Source: Delftia acidovorans (lineage in GTDB: Bacteria > Pseudomonadota > Gammaproteobacteria > Burkholderiales > Burkholderiaceae_C). Taken from it: DNA of 64,000 nt. Both the position numbers and the translations under genes were made by a program. Positions 61,101-64,000 of the stretch are shown here, in pieces (position 1 is the first letter of the stretch; the number at the start of each line of letters is the position of its first letter). The notes under the pieces were generated by a model. It saw only the letters and a program-made list of their open reading frames with translations, made no database searches and was not told the DNA's origin. The stretch covers positions 62,001 to 126,000 of the forward strand of contig JAITUC010000005.1 in the NCBI GenBank assembly GCA_031286585.1, given 5' to 3'.

Positions 61101-62324
61101 TCACTGGCCCTGCCAGCGGCGCAGCACCAGCGAAGCGTTCGTGCCGCCGAAGCCGAAGCTGTTGGACAGCACGGTGTCCAGTCGGGCATCACGCGTGCGG
61201 GTGACCAGGGGCATGTCGCCCAATGCCGGATCGGGCGTGTCCACGTTGACCGAGCCTGCGATGAAGCCCTTGTTCATCATGATCATGCAGTAGATGGCTT
61301 CCTGCACGCCGGTCGCGCCCAGCGAGTGGCCGGTCAGCGACTTGGTGGAGGAGAACGGCGGCACCTGGTCGCCGAACAGCGCGCGCATGGCGCGCACTTC
61401 CTGCATGTCGCCCACGGGCGTGGAAGTGCCGTGGGTGTTGATGTAGTCCACGCCGCCTTCGATGCCTTCAAGGGCCTGCTGCATGCAGGCGATGGCTCCG
61501 TCGCCCGAGGGCGCGACCATGTCCTCGCCATCGCTGGTGGCGCCAAAGCCCACGACTTCGGCCAGGATGTTCGCTCCCCGGGCCTGGGCGTGCTCCAGGC
61601 TTTCCAGCACCACGGCACCGCCGCCGCCTGCGATCACGAAGCCGTCGCGGTTGGCGTCATAGGCGCGCGAGGCCTTTTCGGGCTGGTCGTTGTGCTTGCT
61701 GGACATGGCACCCATGCCGTCGAACAGCAGGGCCATGCCCCAGGACAGCTCTTCGCCGCCACCGGCGAACATCACGTCCTGCAATCCGAAGGCAATCTGC
61801 TGTGCCGCAGCACCGATGCAGTGCGCCGAGGTGGAGCAGGCCGAGGTGATGGAGTAGTTGATGCCCTTGACCTTGAAATTGGTCGCCAGGCAGGCCGACA
61901 CCGTGGAGCTCATGCAGCGCGTGACCTGGTAGGGGCCGACGCGGCGGATGCCCTTCTCGCGCAATGTGTCGGCCGCCTCGATCTGGTTGGCCGGCGAGCC
62001 GCCGCCCGAGCCCATGATCAGGCCCGTGCGCGGATGGCTGACCTGCTCGGGAGCCAGGCCGGCCTGGGCGATGGCATCTTCCAGCGCGATCTGCGCATAG
62101 GCAGCGGCATCGCCCATGAAGCGCAGCTGCTTGCGATCGATACGTGCCTCGACGTCGATCTCCGGCACACCGGCCACCTGGCTGCGCATGCCCAGTTCGG
62201 TGAACTTCGGCATGGCCTTGATGCCCGTGCGGCCCTCGCGCAGCGAGGTCTCCACGGTATCGAGGTCGTTGCCGATGCACGAGACAATGCCCGCGCCGGT
62301 GATGACTACGCGACGTTTGGTCAT
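61101..62324 (-). CDS. fabB: 3-oxoacyl-ACP synthase I
   Basis: A 407-residue condensing enzyme. The active-site cysteine is in [14 protein letters not shown], and the two histidines are in [12 protein letters not shown] and [11 protein letters not shown]. In the anaerobic unsaturated pathway FabB elongates the cis-3-decenoyl product of FabA. Start at 62324 overlaps fabA by ATGA, so the two are made together. FabF-type function is less likely given this pairing. Confidence 0.95.
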   Translation of the reverse strand: MTKRRVVITGAGIVSCIGNDLDTVETSLREGRTGIKAMPKFTELGMRSQVAGVPEIDVEARIDRKQLRFMGDAAAYAQIALEDAIAQAGLAPEQVSHPRTGLIMGSGGGSPANQIEAADTLREKGIRRVGPYQVTRCMSSTVSACLATNFKVKGINYSITSACSTSAHCIGAAAQQIAFGLQDVMFAGGGEELSWGMALLFDGMGAMSSKHNDQPEKASRAYDANRDGFVIAGGGGAVVLESLEHAQARGANILAEVVGFGATSDGEDMVAPSGDGAIACMQQALEGIEGGVDYINTHGTSTPVGDMQEVRAMRALFGDQVPPFSSTKSLTGHSLGATGVQEAIYCMIMMNKGFIAGSVNVDTPDPALGDMPLVTRTRDARLDTVLSNSFGFGGTNASLVLRRWQGQ

Positions 62325-62845
62325 GCTGCCATTCCCTGGCCTTCACCCTCGCGCAGGAACAGACCCACGCGCAGGTCATTGGCCACGTAGATTTCCTTGC
62401 CGTCGGCCAGCAGGCGTGCATCGCCGATGGCCATGTTGAGCTTGCGCTTGATCACGCGCTTGATGTCGATTTCGTAGGTCACCAGCTTGACGTCAGGACC
62501 CACTTCGCCCGTGAACTTGACCTCGCCGGCGCCCAGGGCGCGGCCGCGGCCGGGAAGGCGCAGCCAGGTCAGGTAAAAGCCGATCAGCTGCCACATGGCA
62601 TCCAGGCCCAGGCAGCCGGGCATGACGGGATCGCCCCGGAAATGGCAATCGAAGAACCAGAGATCGGGCTTGATGTCGAGTTCGGCAACGATCTTGCCCA
62701 GGCCGTGGGCGCCACCATCGGTGTCGATGTGCGTGATGCGGTCGAACATCAACATGGGAGGCAGGGGAAGACGTCCGCTGTCTGCGGAAAACAGCTTGCC
62801 TTCGCCCGAAGCGATCAGTTGCTCATACGAAAAAGAATCGGCCAT
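62321..62845 (-). CDS. fabA: 3-hydroxydecanoyl-ACP dehydratase/isomerase
   Basis: A 174-residue hot-dog fold enzyme that dehydrates 3-hydroxydecanoyl-ACP and isomerises the product to cis-3-decenoyl-ACP. [22 protein letters not shown] carries the catalytic His and Asp. The N terminus [16 protein letters not shown] is canonical. Cytoplasmic, coupled to fabB. Confidence 0.97.
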   Translation of the reverse strand: MADSFSYEQLIASGEGKLFSADSGRLPLPPMLMFDRITHIDTDGGAHGLGKIVAELDIKPDLWFFDCHFRGDPVMPGCLGLDAMWQLIGFYLTWLRLPGRGRALGAGEVKFTGEVGPDVKLVTYEIDIKRVIKRKLNMAIGDARLLADGKEIYVANDLRVGLFLREGEGQGMAA

Positions 62846-63023
62846 TGTCTAACTTGCTCCACGGCGGCACTGACGCCACCTCTATCTCTGAATGGGTGCG
62901 GCCCGCAGCGGACCATGCAGCCGCGCATTATCGGGGTTGAACGTTGCCTGGCTGCAACAAAACCCCGAGGCCGCATCAAAACTCTGCCACAAAAGCCACG
63001 CCGACCCAGGTCGCGGGCCTTGC

Positions 63024-64000
63024 CTACAGCCTCTGAACTGACGGCTTGCGGCGCCTGATCCACGCCAATGCCAGCACTGCCAAGGCAGCCAGGCACAGCG
63101 GCACCAGACCCGCCGCGTGCACCCAGCGTGCGAACGGCGTCAAGGCCTCACGGCCCTGAACGCTGGCCTGAAGCACGGCGCGCTCGTAAGGCACCAGCGC
63201 CTGCGTGACCACACCCCGGTGGTCGATGGCCACCGTGGCGCCGGTGTTGGTGGCACGCAGCATGGGACGCTCGAACTCCAGCGCGCGCATGCGGCTGATG
63301 GCCAGATGCTGGTCGATGGCCACGCTGTCGCCAAACCAACCGATGTTGCTGAAGTTCACCAGCACCGTCGGCGCCGTCGCCGCGTTGCCAAAATGCGCCC
63401 CCAGTTCCTCGCCAAACAAATCCTCGTAGCAGATGTTCGGCGACAGGCGCTCACCGGCCCAGGCCATGGAGGGCTGGCCGAGCGCGCCACGGTTGAAGTC
63501 ACCCAGCGGTATGTTCATCATCTGCGTGAACCAGCGGAACAGCGGCGGGATGAACTCCCCGAAAGGCACCAGATGGTGCTTGTCGTATTGGTAGTCCTGG
63601 ATCTGGCCGGGCTGCCAGCCAACGACCGAGTTCGTATAGCCGGCCTCTTCCGACCCCAGGGGAATGCCGAGCAGCGCAGCCTGCCGGCCGTCCTTCTTCA
63701 GATACGGTTCGCGCAGCAGGTCCAGGTATTCCTCGGGCAGTTGCTGGGGCAGCAGGGGAACGGCCGTTTCAGGGGCCACGACCAGTTGCGCGGTGGCCGC
63801 GCGCAGCTCGCGCCCGTACCAGCCCAGCGCCAGCGGAATGCCGCTGCCGGCCTCGAATTTTTCATCCTGCGGGATATTGCCCTGCAGCATGGCCACGCTC
63901 AGTGCTGGTCGTTCGGCCGACGGCGCATTGATGGCGGCATCGCGAAACCACCACAGACCGCCCCAGGCCAGGACCAGCGCCGCGGCAGTGGCCAGCAGGC
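63024..64000 (-). CDS. lnt: apolipoprotein N-acyltransferase, 5' part outside the window
   Basis: The C-terminal 325 residues of the inner-membrane enzyme that adds the third acyl chain to lipoproteins. The reading frame is open through base 64000 (the residues beyond the ATG at 63896 still read as a membrane helix and linker), so the N-terminal membrane helices are missing. The nitrilase-like catalytic triad is visible: Glu in VAPETAVPLL, Lys in QYDKHHLVPFGEF and Cys in SPNICYEDLFGEE. A final membrane helix lies at the C terminus (PLCLAALAVLALAWIR). The gap to fabA holds no gene. Confidence 0.95.
   Translation of the reverse strand, partial: LLATAAALVLAWGGLWWFRDAAINAPSAERPALSVAMLQGNIPQDEKFEAGSGIPLALGWYGRELRAATAQLVVAPETAVPLLPQQLPEEYLDLLREPYLKKDGRQAALLGIPLGSEEAGYTNSVVGWQPGQIQDYQYDKHHLVPFGEFIPPLFRWFTQMMNIPLGDFNRGALGQPSMAWAGERLSPNICYEDLFGEELGAHFGNAATAPTVLVNFSNIGWFGDSVAIDQHLAISRMRALEFERPMLRATNTGATVAIDHRGVVTQALVPYERAVLQASVQGREALTPFARWVHAAGLVPLCLAALAVLALAWIRRRKPSVQRL

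Noticed and set aside
62846-63023. Terminator between lnt and fabA
   Set aside because: A small GTTGC/GCAAC stem exists but lacks a T-run; no transcription end can be supported.

Overview
The window is high-GC DNA with tightly packed genes. It looks like a chromosome segment of a betaproteobacterium of the Comamonadaceae type (Delftia, Comamonas or Acidovorax relatives). The support is a Bug-family solute receptor beside a LysR regulator, a glyQ-glyS-gmhB-plsC block, and an xps-type type II secretion operon. The genus is an inference; no rRNA or tRNA gene is present to fix it. I saw no insertion sequence, integrase, prophage or CRISPR array.

Left part (1-8.6 kb): a minus-strand fatty-acid oxidation group (partial 3-hydroxyacyl-CoA dehydrogenase, a DUF2147 protein, an acyl-CoA dehydrogenase and a TetR regulator with a palindromic operator in its own promoter), then slmA, a TctDE-like two-component pair and argB. 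From 8.7 to 21.4 kb lies a polysaccharide (O-antigen-like) locus: a WecA/MraY-type initiating transferase and a GT2 enzyme; on the opposite strand a 1263-residue methyltransferase/coiled-coil/GT2/GT4 protein and a large polytopic membrane protein; then two methyltransferases and a Wzm/Wzt ABC exporter whose ATPase has a C-terminal carbohydrate-binding-type extension.

21.5-35.6 kb: a parvulin-type prolyl isomerase, a 569-residue exported surface-type protein, a small lipoprotein and a type II secretion operon in the order E-F-G-H-I-J-K-L-M-N/C-D. Here the transporter, a periplasmic folding helper and a plausible major cargo sit side by side. Then come coaX, a BON-LysM protein, and a maleate isomerase/Bug receptor pair divergent from a LysR gene.

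40-48.9 kb: a rhodanese, a metallopeptidase, plsC, gmhB, glyS and glyQ. Divergent from glyQ is a two-gene module of an SPFH-domain protein ending in an excisionase-type helix-turn-helix and a zinc-ribbon membrane protein, reminiscent of YdjI/YdjG of Bacillus.

48.9-57.5 kb: a 2-aminoethylphosphonate-type uptake cluster (FAD oxidoreductase, fused permease, ATPase, binding protein) with GntR and LysR regulators and an NCS1 permease, but no C-P bond-cleaving enzyme in view. 57.5-61 kb: rfbBDAC for dTDP-L-rhamnose, a likely sugar donor for the polysaccharide locus 36 kb away. The window ends with fabA-fabB (unsaturated fatty acid synthesis) and the 3' two-thirds or less of lnt.

Most genes are on the minus strand, and many adjacent ones overlap by the four bases ATGA, which helps fix start codons and implies translational coupling. 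The most promising undescribed material is the SPFH-HTH/zinc-ribbon pair, the multi-domain 10946-14737 protein, and the surface protein tied to the type II system.
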